DNA of 64,000 bases from contig NZ_JAWJZH010000001.1 of assembly GCF_033063295.1 (NCBI RefSeq), forward strand, positions 2,170,001 through 2,234,000. The letters run 5' to 3'. The notes below the pieces were generated by a model that made no database searches, was not told where the DNA came from, and saw only the letters and a program-made list of their open reading frames with translations. The stretch comes from Nitrosomonas sp. Is35 (GTDB taxonomy: Bacteria; Pseudomonadota; Gammaproteobacteria; Burkholderiales; Nitrosomonadaceae). Shown here one piece after another: positions 1-9,797 of this stretch. The position numbers were made by a program, and so were the translations under genes. The stretch's first letter is position 1. Each line of letters starts with the position of its first letter.

Positions 1-1227
1 GTCTTGCGTACCAATGATAGCAACCACGTCAGAAATCATATGACCTCTCGACATTTCATCCAAAGCAGCCAGATGCGCAAATCCAGGTGCGCGTATTTTC
101 AAACGGTAGGGTTTATTTGCACCATTCGATACTAAATAAATACCGAATTCACCTTTAGGGTGCTCAACCGCTACGTAGGCCTCACCCGGGGGCACATGAA
201 ATCCTTCCGTAAATAATTTGAAATGATGAATCATTTCTTCCATGTTTTGTTTCATACCGACACGTGAAGGCGGCGCAACTTTGTGATTATCAGTAATCAC
301 CGGTCCCGAATTTTTACGTAACCAATCGACACATTGCTTAATGATGCGATTGGATTGACGGAACTCTTCCATACGTACCAAATAGCGATCATAACAGTCG
401 CCATTAACTCCAACAGGTATATCGAAATCCAGGCGGTCGTAAACTTCATAAGGTTGTTTCTTTCTTAGATCCCATTCGACCCCTGAGCCGCGCAACATAG
501 GACCGGTAAAGCCCAATGCTTTAGCACGTTCAGGCGAAACAACACCGATATCAACCAAACGCTGTTTCCAAATTCTATTATCTGTCAATAATGTTTCATA
601 TTCATCAACATATGTTGGAAAACGATTGGTAAAATCTTCGATAAAATCTAACAGCGTACCTTCTCTATTCGTATTTCGTATGCGTGTTTCTTTTTCACTA
701 TGAATCTTAGAAGACTGGTACTTCGGCATTGTATCGGGTAAGTCACGATAGACACCACCGGGCCGGTAATAGGCGGCATGTAATCTGGCACCCGATACTG
801 CTTCGTAACAATCCATCAGATCTTCTCTCTCACGGAATGCATACAAAAACATTGTCATTGCGCCCACATCCAATGCATGCGCGCCGATCCATAACAGGTG
901 ATTCAGTATGCGGGTGATTTCATCGAACATCACCCGGATATATTGCGCTCTAATTGGCACTTCGATTTGCAGCAGTTTTTCGATCGCCATGACATACGCA
1001 TGTTCATTGACCATCATCGAAACATAATCCAGCCGATCCATATACGGTACGGATTGGAGGTATGTTTTATTTTCCGCTAATTTCTCAGTAGCACGATGCA
1101 ATAATCCAATATGGGGATCAGCACGCTTTACAACTTCTCCATCTAATTCCAATACAAGCCTCAACACGCCGTGCGCTGCAGGGTGCTGCGGTCCAAAATT
1201 CATGGTGTAATTACGTATTTCGGCCAT
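1..1227 (-). CDS. nuoD: NADH-quinone oxidoreductase subunit D (3' end outside window)
   Basis: This is the 49-kDa-type subunit of respiratory complex I, in the peripheral arm, where it helps form the quinone-binding site next to cluster N2. The 409 visible residues start [20 protein letters not shown], the classic NuoD N-terminus, and continue with family blocks such as [12 protein letters not shown] and [10 protein letters not shown]. The window edge falls on a codon boundary, and only a handful of C-terminal residues should be missing given the usual length near 417. It follows nuoA, nuoB and nuoC in the same operon. In an ammonia oxidiser complex I may also run in reverse to make NADH; that is family and physiology knowledge, not visible here. 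Confidence 0.97.
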   Translation of the reverse strand, partial: MAEIRNYTMNFGPQHPAAHGVLRLVLELDGEVVKRADPHIGLLHRATEKLAENKTYLQSVPYMDRLDYVSMMVNEHAYVMAIEKLLQIEVPIRAQYIRVMFDEITRILNHLLWIGAHALDVGAMTMFLYAFREREDLMDCYEAVSGARLHAAYYRPGGVYRDLPDTMPKYQSSKIHSEKETRIRNTNREGTLLDFIEDFTNRFPTYVDEYETLLTDNRIWKQRLVDIGVVSPERAKALGFTGPMLRGSGVEWDLRKKQPYEVYDRLDFDIPVGVNGDCYDRYLVRMEEFRQSNRIIKQCVDWLRKNSGPVITDNHKVAPPSRVGMKQNMEEMIHHFKLFTEGFHVPPGEAYVAVEHPKGEFGIYLVSNGANKPYRLKIRAPGFAHLAALDEMSRGHMISDVVAIIGTQD

Positions 1228-1279
1228 AAGCTACTTCATAAAATTCTTATAAGATACAATGCAAGAGACTCAATAGTCG

Positions 1280-1900
1280 TTATGATTCACAGTCGCCATA
1301 ATGTTCTTCACGAATTACAAGCGGTGTGATTTCTCTCGGTTCGATAGTAACAGGTTGGTAAATGACACGCTTTTGCTCAGCATCATAACGCATTTCAACA
1401 TGACCGGTGATTGGAAAATCTTTGCGGAACGGATTGCCTATAAAACCATAGTCGGTCAATATACGACGCAAATCCGGATGACCGGTAAAAACTATTCCAT
1501 AGAGATCAAACGCCTCGCGCTCAAACCAATTAGCAGTTGGCCAAATTTCAGTCACTGAATCCACACTCGGAAATTCATTATTCTCAGCTAAAACCCGAAT
1601 GCGTAACCGATAGTTCTTTTCTACTGAGAGTAAGTGATAGATCACAGCAAATCGCTTATTACGCAGACCATGCCTTGCTGACAACTCGTCGCCATAAGCT
1701 GAGTAATCAATACCACACAGGTCTATCAATGTATCAAATCTTAATTGAGAATTGTCTCGTAAATTTGTACACGCAGTGATGATATCTTCCGCGCGCACTA
1801 TGATCGTTATCTCACCGAAATGTGTTTGCAAACTGACCAATTTATCGCCCAACACATCCTTCAATGCTGCCGCAAGATTCTCTAATTGAGTAGTAGACAT
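1280..1900 (-). CDS. nuoC: NADH-quinone oxidoreductase subunit C
   Basis: This is the 30-kDa-type subunit of complex I (about 206 residues), part of the peripheral arm that binds NuoD. The signature region [20 protein letters not shown] followed by [19 protein letters not shown] is present. I chose the ATG at 1900 (MSTTQLENL). An in-frame TTG at 1915 lies inside the nuoB end and is less likely. With the ATG start the gene begins 4 bases after the nuoB stop, consistent with translational coupling in nuoABCD. Confidence 0.96.
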   Translation of the reverse strand: MSTTQLENLAAALKDVLGDKLVSLQTHFGEITIIVRAEDIITACTNLRDNSQLRFDTLIDLCGIDYSAYGDELSARHGLRNKRFAVIYHLLSVEKNYRLRIRVLAENNEFPSVDSVTEIWPTANWFEREAFDLYGIVFTGHPDLRRILTDYGFIGNPFRKDFPITGHVEMRYDAEQKRVIYQPVTIEPREITPLVIREEHYGDCES

Positions 1901-1904
1901 AGGG

Positions 1905-2381
1905 TTAGCGTGCAATAGTATTGGTACGGTTTATTTTATTTTGTAGCTGAATAATGCCATACAGCAAGGCTTCAGCTGTCGGTGGACATCCAGGTACATA
2001 AATATCAACAGGCACGATACGATCACATCCACGAACTACCGAATAAGAGTAGTGATAATACCCGCCACCATTTGCACAGGATCCCATGGATATCACCCAG
2101 CGTGGCTCTGCCATTTGATCGTAAACCTTGCGTAAAGCCGGCGCCATCTTGTTGCAGAGCGTGCCGGCGACAATCATTACATCCGATTGGCGTGGACTAG
2201 GTCTAAATACAATACCAAAACGATCAAGATCGTAGCGTGATGCACCAGTCTCCATCATTTCAACCGCACAACAAGCCAAACCAAATGTCATTGGCCACAT
2301 CGAGCCTGTCCGCCCCCAGTTTATGATCGAATCCAAACTGGCTGTGACAAATCCTTTTTCAAGTGTTCCTTCAATACTCAT
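1905..2381 (-). CDS. nuoB: NADH-quinone oxidoreductase subunit B
   Basis: This is the complex I subunit that carries the terminal iron-sulfur cluster N2, which passes electrons to quinone. The protein has 158 residues. The cluster ligands are visible in [10 protein letters not shown], the cysteine of [10 protein letters not shown], and the cysteine of [12 protein letters not shown]. It lies 4 bases downstream of nuoA and just before nuoC. Length and motifs are normal for the family. Confidence 0.97.
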   Translation of the reverse strand: MSIEGTLEKGFVTASLDSIINWGRTGSMWPMTFGLACCAVEMMETGASRYDLDRFGIVFRPSPRQSDVMIVAGTLCNKMAPALRKVYDQMAEPRWVISMGSCANGGGYYHYSYSVVRGCDRIVPVDIYVPGCPPTAEALLYGIIQLQNKINRTNTIAR

Positions 2382-2385
2382 AACA

Positions 2386-2757
2386 TCAATCCCACTCTAA
2401 TGCACCCTTCATCCATTCGTAGATGAAACCCACGACTAGGATACCCAGGAATGTCATCATAGCAATAAATCCAAACAAACCAATTTCGTCAAGCACAATC
2501 GCCCAAGGAAACAAGAAAGCAATTTCCAGATCAAATAAAATGAATAAAATTGCAACCAAGTAGTAGCGCACGTCAAATTTCATACGTGCATCTTCAAAAG
2601 CTTCAAACCCGCACTCATAGGGAGAAAGTTTCTCACTATCCGGACGATTCGGCGCCAACAACCATCCGCATAACATCGGAACGACACCAACCAGGAATCC
2701 AACAATCAAAAACAATAAGATCGGGAAATAATTTTCAAGCATTTTTAAATAATTCAA
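2386..2757 (-). CDS. nuoA: NADH-quinone oxidoreductase subunit A
   Basis: This is a small membrane subunit of complex I (123 residues) with three predicted transmembrane helices: residues about 10-32, 65-85 and 92-115. The conserved loop [20 protein letters not shown] contains the cysteine typical of NuoA. It is the first nuo gene after tRNA-Leu and secG, the usual betaproteobacterial order. Confidence 0.96.
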   Translation of the reverse strand: MNYLKMLENYFPILLFLIVGFLVGVVPMLCGWLLAPNRPDSEKLSPYECGFEAFEDARMKFDVRYYLVAILFILFDLEIAFLFPWAIVLDEIGLFGFIAMMTFLGILVVGFIYEWMKGALEWD

Positions 2758-2822
2758 TCATTCCAATTTATAGAATTTAAATCATGAATAAGAATAAAGT
2801 TTTCAAGAATATCAGCTTAGTG

Positions 2823-2907
2823 TGGTGCCGACGGCGAGACTCGAACTCGCACAGCTTACGCCACCGCCCCCTCAAGACGGCGTGTCTACCAATTCCACCA
2901 CGTCGGC
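2823..2907 (-). tRNA. tRNA-Leu (anticodon GAG)
   Basis: On the minus strand the sequence folds as a class II tRNA. The acceptor arms GCCGACG and CGTCGGC pair and are followed by an encoded CCA. The D-arm is GGTGGAATTGGTAGAC, the anticodon loop CTTGAGG gives anticodon GAG, there is a long variable arm, and the T-arm contains GTTCGAGTC. It lies between secG and nuoA, a common place for this tRNA in betaproteobacteria. The boundaries include the CCA end. Confidence 0.96.
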
Positions 2908-2963
2908 AGCAAAGCAATTCACATTATGATCAACAGGCTGCCTTACAAAAAATCCCTTAGAAA

Positions 2964-3350
2964 CTATTCTGGTATCTGATTTACCTTTGAGCTACTCTCT
3001 ACTTCAAGCACATTTTGATCGCGATCTGGAATTGATTTTTTCTCTGCTCCTGCCCCAGATGCACTTCCAGACTCTTCGGCCTGATCCATTATACTCATCA
3101 CACTTGTTGAGCTCTCAGTTTGATTTACTGATAGATAGGTTAAACTCATGCTTGTAGCAAAAAACATTGCAGCGACAAAACCTGTAGCGCGGCTCAAAAA
3201 TGAAGCAGACCCGCTTGCACCAAACAAACTTCCCGCAGAACCGCTACCGAATGCCGCCCCCATATCTGCACCTTTGCCATGTTGCAATAATACCAAAACC
3301 ACTAATACAATCGCCAGCAAAACATGCGCTGCCCAAACTATAATTTCCAA
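2964..3350 (-). CDS. secG: Preprotein translocase subunit SecG
   Basis: SecG is the small auxiliary membrane subunit of the SecYEG translocon. The 128-residue protein has two hydrophobic helices (about residues 2-22 and 53-75) flanking the conserved segment VLLQHGKGADMGAAFGSG. The C-terminal tail after residue 80 is polar, rich in Ser, Glu and Ala, and poorly conserved in the family. The gene follows tpiA at a distance of about 20 bases and precedes tRNA-Leu and nuoA. Confidence 0.95.
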   Translation of the reverse strand: MEIIVWAAHVLLAIVLVVLVLLQHGKGADMGAAFGSGSAGSLFGASGSASFLSRATGFVAAMFFATSMSLTYLSVNQTESSTSVMSIMDQAEESGSASGAGAEKKSIPDRDQNVLEVESSSKVNQIPE

Positions 3351-3370
3351 TGTGTACTACTCCCTAAAAA

Positions 3371-4126
3371 TTAGTGACGCAAAGCGCGGCAAATCGCTAT
3401 GAATTCACTTGAAATAAGTGAAGCTCCACCTATCAAACCACCGTCGATATCCGGCATTGCGAATAATTCAAGTGCATTATTAGCTTTCACACTGCCGCCA
3501 TAAAGTATGGCTAATTCCCGTGCAATGCTCGCATTCTCTTTGGCAATGCCAGTTCTAATATACGAGTGAACATCTTGCGCTTGTTGAGGAGATGCGGTCT
3601 TGCCTGTGCCTATAGCCCATATTGGTTCATATGCAATGACCGCCTGACTCAGAGATTCTATGCCTGCCAATCGAATAACCGCCGTAAGCTGATCTTGAAT
3701 TACTTGCTCAGTAATTCCAGCTTCTCGCTGCTCAAGTGTTTCACCCACACATAAAATTGGTGTTATGCCTGCACGTTGCGCGGCTAAATACTTTTCTGCA
3801 ACGATAGTGTTATTTTCGCTAAATAATGTTCTTCTTTCCGAGTGCCCAACAATGACATACCGGCATCCGAAATCCTTTAGCATGGCCGTTGAAATTTCTC
3901 CGGTATATGCACCTTTTTCGTATTGACTTACATTCTGAGCGCCCCATGCAATATTGGTACTCCGCAGTGCATCTTGTACTGATGAAAGATAGGGATAAGG
4001 AACACAAACCGCCAGACGAGCTTCTTTTAACCCATTAACTCCAGCCACAACCTCGTCTAGCAACTGCTTGTTATCAACTAAACTACCGTGCATTTTCCAG
4101 TTACCCGCAACCATCTTTTCGCGCAT
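3371..4126 (-). CDS. tpiA: Triosephosphate isomerase
   Basis: This enzyme interconverts dihydroxyacetone phosphate and glyceraldehyde 3-phosphate in the cytoplasm (glycolysis, and carbon flow out of the Calvin cycle). It has about 251 residues. The catalytic elements are visible: Asn-Trp-Lys in MVAGNWKMHG, the histidine of VGHSERR, and the glutamate of AYEPIWAIGTGKT; the phosphate-binding ILYGGSVK is present. I chose the ATG at 4126; a GTG three codons upstream is possible. It is followed closely by secG. Confidence 0.97.
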   Translation of the reverse strand: MREKMVAGNWKMHGSLVDNKQLLDEVVAGVNGLKEARLAVCVPYPYLSSVQDALRSTNIAWGAQNVSQYEKGAYTGEISTAMLKDFGCRYVIVGHSERRTLFSENNTIVAEKYLAAQRAGITPILCVGETLEQREAGITEQVIQDQLTAVIRLAGIESLSQAVIAYEPIWAIGTGKTASPQQAQDVHSYIRTGIAKENASIARELAILYGGSVKANNALELFAMPDIDGGLIGGASLISSEFIAICRALRH

Positions 4127-4351
4127 TTTTACCACTTACCTCTACTTCCTAAAAGGGGGGAATGCTACATTTGATTCTTTACTAAGTCAATTATGATTCC
4201 ATAATCGTCGTCCGCTGATACAGACAGTAAAGAATTGCTTTCAAATCCTTATTAATACTCAAGATACTATCTATCTAACCAAGATTACTTCAACTTCTGA
4301 CATATACAGGCTTTATTAATGTATATGGATTTTCAAACTTATCGACAATAT

Positions 4352-5146
4352 TTAACCGAATCGTCCGGTAATATAATCTTCGGTCTGTTTATTCTTCGGC
4401 TTGATAAAGATGGTATCTGTCACATTAAATTCGATTAATTCCCCTAAGTACATATAGGCGGTGTAATCGGAAACTCTCGCAGCTTGTTGCATATTATGGG
4501 TAACGATAAGAATTGTTACCTTATTTTTTAAATCAGTTATTAATTCTTCGATACTGGCTGTTGCAATGGGATCGAGCGCGGAAGTCGGTTCATCAAACAG
4601 CAATATTTCAGGATCTGTTGCCAAAGCTCTGGCGATGCAAAGTCTTTGCTGTTGTCCTCCGGAAAGATTAAAGGCCAAATGGTGTAATCGATCTTTTACT
4701 TCATCCCATAGCGCGGAATTGCGTAATGCAGCTTCGACCTTTTCATCCAAAATAGCGCGCTGTTTAATCCCGCGCACGCGAAGCCCATATGCAACGTTTT
4801 CATAAATGGATTTGGGAAACGGATTCGGTTTCTGAAAAACCATGCTTATTCTCATCCGCACTTCAATTGGATCAACGTTTGAAGCCAAAATATTGACATC
4901 ATCCGGGTGAAGAATAATTTCACCTTCATAGCGATTACCGGGATATAGATCATGCATGCGATTGAAACAGCGCAGAAATGTCGATTTCCCGCATCCGGAG
5001 GGTCCTATTAAGGCAGTGATCCTCTTATCGTGCAAGACCATATCGATATTCTTCAGCGCATTAAATCCGCCATAGTAAAAACTGAGGTTTTTAACTTCTG
5101 ATTTATATTGAATCGTTTCTATTGGTTTTTCAGAGTTGATTTGCAT
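4352..5146 (-). CDS. pstB: Phosphate ABC transporter ATP-binding protein PstB
   Basis: This is the ATPase of the high-affinity phosphate importer. It has about 264 residues. Walker A is GPSGCGKST, the Q-loop region is [12 protein letters not shown], the ABC signature is LSGGQQQR, Walker B is [13 protein letters not shown], and the switch histidine is in VTHNM. The ATG at 5146 is preferred, 5 bases past the pstA stop; a GTG at 5158 overlapping pstA is possible. It is last in the order pstC-pstA-pstB. No pstS or phoU is adjacent, so the binding protein must be encoded elsewhere. Confidence 0.96.
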   Translation of the reverse strand: MQINSEKPIETIQYKSEVKNLSFYYGGFNALKNIDMVLHDKRITALIGPSGCGKSTFLRCFNRMHDLYPGNRYEGEIILHPDDVNILASNVDPIEVRMRISMVFQKPNPFPKSIYENVAYGLRVRGIKQRAILDEKVEAALRNSALWDEVKDRLHHLAFNLSGGQQQRLCIARALATDPEILLFDEPTSALDPIATASIEELITDLKNKVTILIVTHNMQQAARVSDYTAYMYLGELIEFNVTDTIFIKPKNKQTEDYITGRFG

Positions 5147-5151
5147 TGCTT

Positions 5152-6078
5152 TTACCACTTAATATTTTTTCGCATGCGATAACGCAAATAAATCGCCAAG
5201 CCATTCATTGCTAGCGTCATCACTACCAATACCAGCCCAGCAGCAGCAGCATTTAATTGGAATGCCTCTTCCGGCCGTGATACCCAATTAAACATCTGTA
5301 TCGGCATCACCGTAAAAGGTGCTGTCAGCCATTCAATGGATAAATAAGGAAATTCACTTTTCACCGGTGAAGGCGGTAAAAAAGCAATAAATGTTAACGC
5401 ACCAATCGTAATAATCGGCGCAGTCTCGCCAATCGCTCGAGCCAAGCCGATAATAATGCCTGTTAGAATTCCCGCAGACGAATACGGTAGCAAATGATCA
5501 GAAACCGTTTGCCACTTAGTCGCGCCAAGTGCATAAGCTCCTTCCCTTATTGATACTGGAATTGATCGTATTGCTTCGCGAGTTGCGACAATCACAACCG
5601 GCAAAATAAGCAACGCCAAAGCAAGTCCCGCAGCTAAAATGCTTTGCCCGAAACCCAATTGGTAAACGAATAATCCTAATGCGAGCAAACCATAGATGAT
5701 AGAAGGTACACCCGCCAAGTTAGTTACATTAATCTCAATGATTTCGGTTAATAAATTTTTCGGTGCATATTCTTCCAAATACACACCCGATCCAATACCT
5801 AATGGCACTGCGGCAAATGCTGTTACCAACATCACCAGGGTTGTACCAACCCAAGCCGATAAAATTCCCGCTGATTCAGGCCGGCGTGAAGGAAAAGATG
5901 TAAAGAACTCCCAAGACAGACGTGGCATCCCGTCTATCAACATATGAGCAAATAGAGCCATAAAGGTTAATACCGCAATCATAAGCGCAATAATTCCGGT
6001 AATCATAAAAATCAGATCCCATTTCTTATGCAGTCCAATGATTTTTCTGATTTCTTCTATATTATTAACGCTCTTCAT
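5152..6078 (-). CDS. pstA: Phosphate ABC transporter permease PstA
   Basis: This is one of the two inner-membrane permeases of the phosphate importer (308 residues, about six transmembrane helices). The EAA-type cytoplasmic loop that docks the ATPase is visible as [15 protein letters not shown] followed by [12 protein letters not shown]. It lies between pstC and pstB with short gaps, indicating one operon. Length is typical. Confidence 0.95.
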   Translation of the reverse strand: MKSVNNIEEIRKIIGLHKKWDLIFMITGIIALMIAVLTFMALFAHMLIDGMPRLSWEFFTSFPSRRPESAGILSAWVGTTLVMLVTAFAAVPLGIGSGVYLEEYAPKNLLTEIIEINVTNLAGVPSIIYGLLALGLFVYQLGFGQSILAAGLALALLILPVVIVATREAIRSIPVSIREGAYALGATKWQTVSDHLLPYSSAGILTGIIIGLARAIGETAPIITIGALTFIAFLPPSPVKSEFPYLSIEWLTAPFTVMPIQMFNWVSRPEEAFQLNAAAAGLVLVVMTLAMNGLAIYLRYRMRKNIKW

Positions 6079-6125
6079 TACAAAAAATCACCCAAAATAT
6101 TTTCACTTTTTGACCGTGTTAATTG

Positions 6126-7058
6126 TTAATAAATTTCTCTATATCGCTTACGCAATGCATGACCGATAATATTAAATAACAACGTTATCAGCAATAAAGT
6201 CAAACCGGCAGCAAAAATAGTTTGATAGCCAATACTACCGTGAGGCAAGTCACCCAAACTAACCTGGACTATATATGCTGTAATGGTTGCAGCTGGTTCC
6301 ATGGGATTCCAGGTTAAATTTGGTTGCATCCCGGCAGCAATTGCAACCACCATTGTTTCCCCCACCGCACGTGATATGCCCAAAATATATGCAGCAGCTA
6401 TCCCAGAAAAAGCAGCCGGCATCACGACTCGGATAGCCGTTTGAAAGCGCGTAGCGCCCATCGCGTAAGAGCCTTCTCGGAGATTCATTGGAACCGCTCG
6501 CATGGCATCCTCAGTCATTGAACTCACATAGGGGATAATCATTATCCCCATTACCAATCCGGCAGATAGCAAATTAAAGCCAGGCAATTCAGGGAAAATA
6601 ATTTGCAACAATGGCGTAACAAATAATAATGCAAAATAACCATACACTACTGTCGGCACGCCGCCCAGCAATTCCAAGAAAGGTTTCGCCATTTCACGCA
6701 CTGTAAATGGCGCAAACTCAGAAAGGTAAATAGCGATAATTGTTCCGAGTGGAAGCGCAACCAGCAAGGCAATTAATGAACTGACTATGGTGCCGGAAAC
6801 CAGTGGCATTATTCCATAGTGAGCATCATCGAATAGTGGTGTCCATTGCGTATCGGTTACAAATTGCCAGATCGATACATGTTGAAAAAAAACCAATGAT
6901 TCTTTTACCAGCATCACAATGATTGCGAGCATGATCGCTATCGAAAGTAGCGCCGACAAGAATAAGAAAGTCTCTATAAATCTTTCGTGCAAATGACGAC
7001 GAAAGCTATATCCTAGTTTGCCAGCGTGAGTTATTTTAGTGCGTGACTCTTCTGCCAA
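6126..7058 (-). CDS. pstC: Phosphate ABC transporter permease PstC
   Basis: This is the second permease of the phosphate importer (310 residues). The N-terminal first helix lies at about residues 30-52, and the coupling loop is MNLREGSYAMGATRFQTAIR with GISRAVGETMVV. It is the first gene of the pstCAB set; about 200 bases separate it from the terminator behind the hao cluster. No Pho box was recognised by eye. Confidence 0.95.
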   Translation of the reverse strand: MAEESRTKITHAGKLGYSFRRHLHERFIETFLFLSALLSIAIMLAIIVMLVKESLVFFQHVSIWQFVTDTQWTPLFDDAHYGIMPLVSGTIVSSLIALLVALPLGTIIAIYLSEFAPFTVREMAKPFLELLGGVPTVVYGYFALLFVTPLLQIIFPELPGFNLLSAGLVMGIMIIPYVSSMTEDAMRAVPMNLREGSYAMGATRFQTAIRVVMPAAFSGIAAAYILGISRAVGETMVVAIAAGMQPNLTWNPMEPAATITAYIVQVSLGDLPHGSIGYQTIFAAGLTLLLITLLFNIIGHALRKRYREIY

Positions 7059-7184
7059 AATACAAGCCCTTCATATGTTGAAGCATTATCGTAAAAGAAA
7101 CGCTAGTGTGCTTTCAAAAACACAACCATTAATGATTTTTTCTTTTCGCTATGCTTTTCTTTTTTATTTCTTCTGTTAACACAA

Positions 7185-7219
7185 AAAAATTCTGGAGATA
7201 GCAACATCTCCAGAATTTT
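7185..7219 (-). terminator. Intrinsic terminator behind cycB
   Basis: On the minus strand, about 40 bases after the cycB stop, the arms TTCTGGAGA and TCTCCAGAA form a stable stem around an 8-base loop. They extend through A-T pairs and are followed by a run of Ts. This is a canonical rho-independent terminator and marks the end of the hao-orf2-cycA-cycB transcript. The A-rich left side could weakly serve the opposite strand, but no gene there needs it. Confidence 0.85.
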
Positions 7220-7256
7220 ATTTACACTACTTTGAAGAGATGAAATTCACAGAAGA

Positions 7257-7949
7257 CTACTCTTCATCTTCATCTTCATCATCACTCTGGGCTTCTGTGC
7301 TGCCAGCTGATCCTCCAGCCGCTCCTTCACCCTCGTCTTCTTCCTCGTCTTCGTCTTCTCCACTACCGCCTTCATCTTCTTCCTTCACCAAAACCAGCTT
7401 GCCAGCTTTCAAGCTCGCATTCAGGTCGGTCTTCGGTACTTCTTCATGTACCAGGTTCTGATGGCAGTCTATACACGTCGCACCTTCCGTCTTCATCTTC
7501 TTGTGCGCTTCTTGGGCGTCAGCTCCCGGTGGATTCGGGTTCTTATGGCAGTCACGGCAGGTGATGCTGTCCCATTTCTTCAGGTTCATCCGCGCATCGT
7601 GCGCCATGATCAAGCGGCGTTCGTTAAATTTCTCCAGCGTCGAGTAGTCATTCATCAGTTCCAGATACAGTTCTCTCGCGCCATCCACTGCGTGGCTATA
7701 CACCGCTAAATGAAAGTTCTTGAAGCCTTGCGGTATATGACAATCTTTACAGCTGGGATTGACACCCAACGCACCATAGTGCGTCGATTGTCTTAATTCC
7801 GTTTGCGTATAGGTCATCGAGTGGCAGCTGGTGCAGAATTCTTCGGTCGAGAGTGCTGCTTCCCCGCCAAATACGACCGCTACCAGTACGATGCCCAGCA
7901 GACCACCTGTCAGCAGCGTGCCTATCGCTCCTTTTTGTATGCCTGTCAT
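7257..7949 (-). CDS. cycB: Tetrahaem cytochrome cM552 (NapC/NirT family)
   Basis: This is the membrane-anchored tetrahaem quinone reductase that is thought to pass electrons from cytochrome c554 to the ubiquinone pool during hydroxylamine oxidation. It has 230 residues. One N-terminal transmembrane helix (about 8-30) is followed by four CxxCH haem sites: CTSCH, CKDCH, CRDCH and CIDCH. The gene overlaps cycA by one base (TAATG), so translation is probably coupled. The last 40 or so residues are an extreme run of Glu, Asp, Gly and Ser, which would form a disordered acidic tail in the periplasm. Function comes from family knowledge of Nitrosomonas. Confidence 0.94.
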   Translation of the reverse strand: MTGIQKGAIGTLLTGGLLGIVLVAVVFGGEAALSTEEFCTSCHSMTYTQTELRQSTHYGALGVNPSCKDCHIPQGFKNFHLAVYSHAVDGARELYLELMNDYSTLEKFNERRLIMAHDARMNLKKWDSITCRDCHKNPNPPGADAQEAHKKMKTEGATCIDCHQNLVHEEVPKTDLNASLKAGKLVLVKEEDEGGSGEDEDEEEDEGEGAAGGSAGSTEAQSDDEDEDEE

Positions 7950-8668
7950 TACTCTTTTCCTTTATCTTTTTTGTCCCCTGTCTTTTCCTTTGCGCTGGCT
8001 TGGAATTCGTCATGGTACTTGAATTTTGGCTCGCCTACGAAAGTGCCGTCCAGTTTGTAATGCTCGTGCATTGCTTTGACGTCTTTGACCATCTTGTCAA
8101 AGTCAAAGGTGTATTTAGGGTCTACTGCAGGGGTGAATGGGGTGTAAGGGGCTTTCGCGCCTTTCCAGGGTGAGCCTTCGTAGTTCAAATGGCAAGCTGC
8201 GCAGGCTTCTTCAAAGTGGAAGTCTTGGCCTTTGTCAGCAACCACTTTACGTTGTGTGGTGGTGCCTTTGCTTTCAAATGCTTGTCCTGCCTTGCGGTGG
8301 TCGCCACGGTAGTTCTTACCAGGTCCGTGGCACGATTCACAACCTACTGCCGCTAGGGGCTTCTTCGCTGCTTCTATGGTATAGCCGCCTTTCTTGCCGA
8401 AGCCGTCTACGTGACAGCCTACGCAGTCTTTGTCTTGGGTGTAGTCTTTTTCCGGATCCAGTTTGGCTTTAACTTTGGCTTCTTTGCGTGCGCCAGGTTT
8501 CAGCGATTCCATCGCTTTGGCGTGCGCGGTGTCTTTCCATGCTTTGGCTTGCGATTTGTGGCAGGAGCTGCATTTCGCGCGTCCTTCAAAAGTGTCCGCT
8601 ATCGCTGCGCCTGAGAAAAATGCGGCTGCTGCCAGAACAGCCAGTAGATAGGTTATTGGGTGTTTCAT
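7949..8668 (-). CDS. cycA: Cytochrome c554 (tetrahaem)
   Basis: This periplasmic tetrahaem cytochrome accepts electrons from hydroxylamine oxidoreductase. The protein has 239 residues. A signal peptide (about residues 1-24, ending SGAAIA) is followed by four haem-binding motifs: CSSCH, CVGCH, CESCH and CAACH. A strong ribosome site, AAAGGAGG, precedes the ATG. It sits between orf2 and cycB in the hao cluster, about 100 bases after orf2, and its stop overlaps the cycB start. The C-terminus is rich in Lys, Glu and Asp. Confidence 0.96.
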   Translation of the reverse strand: MKHPITYLLAVLAAAAFFSGAAIADTFEGRAKCSSCHKSQAKAWKDTAHAKAMESLKPGARKEAKVKAKLDPEKDYTQDKDCVGCHVDGFGKKGGYTIEAAKKPLAAVGCESCHGPGKNYRGDHRKAGQAFESKGTTTQRKVVADKGQDFHFEEACAACHLNYEGSPWKGAKAPYTPFTPAVDPKYTFDFDKMVKDVKAMHEHYKLDGTFVGEPKFKYHDEFQASAKEKTGDKKDKGKE

Positions 8669-8765
8669 CCTTCCTCCTTTATGCTTTTTTAATTCAAGTT
8701 TTTGATGGCTCGTATTGTACGCTATCGCCGCTTTGTGTAAATGGCTATTTCGCTGGCGTTTCCGT

Positions 8766-9797
8766 TTACGGTAGCCGGTATACCCAGTAGCCGCCTTGTT
8801 GATAGATCAGTTGCGCTACGTCCAGTTCGGTCGGGGCTTTTTTGTCTACAAACGGTAACATCCTCGCCAGTAGGGTTTGGCTGCTCTTTTCGTCACTCAG
8901 GAAGAATACTCTGATTTCTTCGTCCGCGACCGATTGCAGGGTGTAGGTGTCAAAGTCGTTTTCCTTCAGTTGCACTTTCATCTGGTTGATCATGCCGTGC
9001 ATGTTGCCGGTCATCGGGAAGTTCTGAAACGCTACGCCGATTCTGTCGGGGTGCATGAGTCCTGCTTTATACAGGTCGGTGACATGTACGATGACATAGG
9101 TTTCCCGGTCTGAGCCTATCAGTTCCCGCAGTTGCTTGACGCCTTCTTCCGCAGGGGCCGTCAGGGCTTCGCTGAAACGTTTGAATTGCTCCCGTTCTTT
9201 TTGACTGGCTTTGCTTCCCCAGAATTGTTTTTCATAGGCTTGGATGGCTTCGCTTTGTTCCAACCAGGGGACCGGTATCATCAGCGGTTCGTTCAGGTGG
9301 CTGGTAAAGAGTGTGTCGTGGCCGGTGAGCAGTTTGATTTGCCGCGATGTGTCCCACCATGAGAGTATCAGGGCGTCTTTCGGGGCGTGTTTGGCTATCG
9401 CCGCTGCCAGGGTGCTAAGTTCCGATGGTTTGCGGTCAAAGTTGTAGAGTATTTCGTTGGTGCTGTTCTTCCAGTAAATTAGTACCGGTGCTTCATCCTT
9501 TTGTCTTGCAACGATGAATTCGGCGATGGGTTTGGCTACGCCGTCCGCTTGTACTTTGTATTGGCTTAGCTTGAGTTCGGGCCAGCCCGATAGGTCCATT
9601 TTGCTGAACTTCTGGCTGTCGCCTTCCGCGACCAGTTGATATTGATAGGGGGCCGGTACCGGTTTAAACCATAAATACGCAAACCAGCCCAATAAAAGCA
9701 AACCTCCCGTCACTAGGATGATTCCTAATGACGGGAGTAGCTTGTCTGACGATCGCACTGCCTTGGCAGTGCGATCTTCTGCGTTAGCGCTTATCAA
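8766..9797 (-). CDS. HAO-cluster protein Orf2
   Basis: This is the conserved second gene of Nitrosomonas hao clusters; its biochemical role is not established. The 343-residue product has one transmembrane helix near residues 22-44 and a large domain presumably in the periplasm, with no haem motifs. Translation apparently starts at a TTG that overlaps the hao stop (TTGA), suggesting coupling. A GTG at 9758 is a weaker alternative. The first 35 codons carry two strong hairpins (listed separately), the first of them within the stretch coding for the membrane helix. Confidence 0.85.
   Translation of the reverse strand: MISANAEDRTAKAVRSSDKLLPSLGIILVTGGLLLLGWFAYLWFKPVPAPYQYQLVAEGDSQKFSKMDLSGWPELKLSQYKVQADGVAKPIAEFIVARQKDEAPVLIYWKNSTNEILYNFDRKPSELSTLAAAIAKHAPKDALILSWWDTSRQIKLLTGHDTLFTSHLNEPLMIPVPWLEQSEAIQAYEKQFWGSKASQKEREQFKRFSEALTAPAEEGVKQLRELIGSDRETYVIVHVTDLYKAGLMHPDRIGVAFQNFPMTGNMHGMINQMKVQLKENDFDTYTLQSVADEEIRVFFLSDEKSSQTLLARMLPFVDKKAPTELDVAQLIYQQGGYWVYRLP
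9704..9737 (-). promoter_or_regulatory. Terminator-like hairpin inside the 5' end of orf2
   Basis: Arms at 9704-9717 and 9724-9737 give a 14-bp stem with one G-U pair in the mRNA and a 6-base loop, with CTCCCG at the base. In the transcript it is followed by the T-rich stretch GTTTGCTTTTATT. It sits within the orf2 coding sequence, about 60 bases after the hao stop, and could act as an attenuator or as an mRNA-stabilising end for hao. Confidence 0.6.
9751..9776 (-). promoter_or_regulatory. Perfect inverted repeat at the hao-orf2 junction
   Basis: GATCGCACTGCC and GGCAGTGCGATC are exact complements separated by only two bases, giving a 12-bp stem 18 bases past the hao stop. It lies between the orf2 start and the second hairpin. 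A structure this close behind a stop could block 3' exonucleases or slow translation of orf2. Confidence 0.6.

Noticed and set aside
2758..2822. A second tRNA next to tRNA-Leu
   Set aside because: No cloverleaf could be drawn; the stretch is A+T-rich spacer.
7240..7461. Plus-strand Ser-rich open frame
   Set aside because: It is the complement of the Glu/Asp-rich tail of cytochrome cM552.
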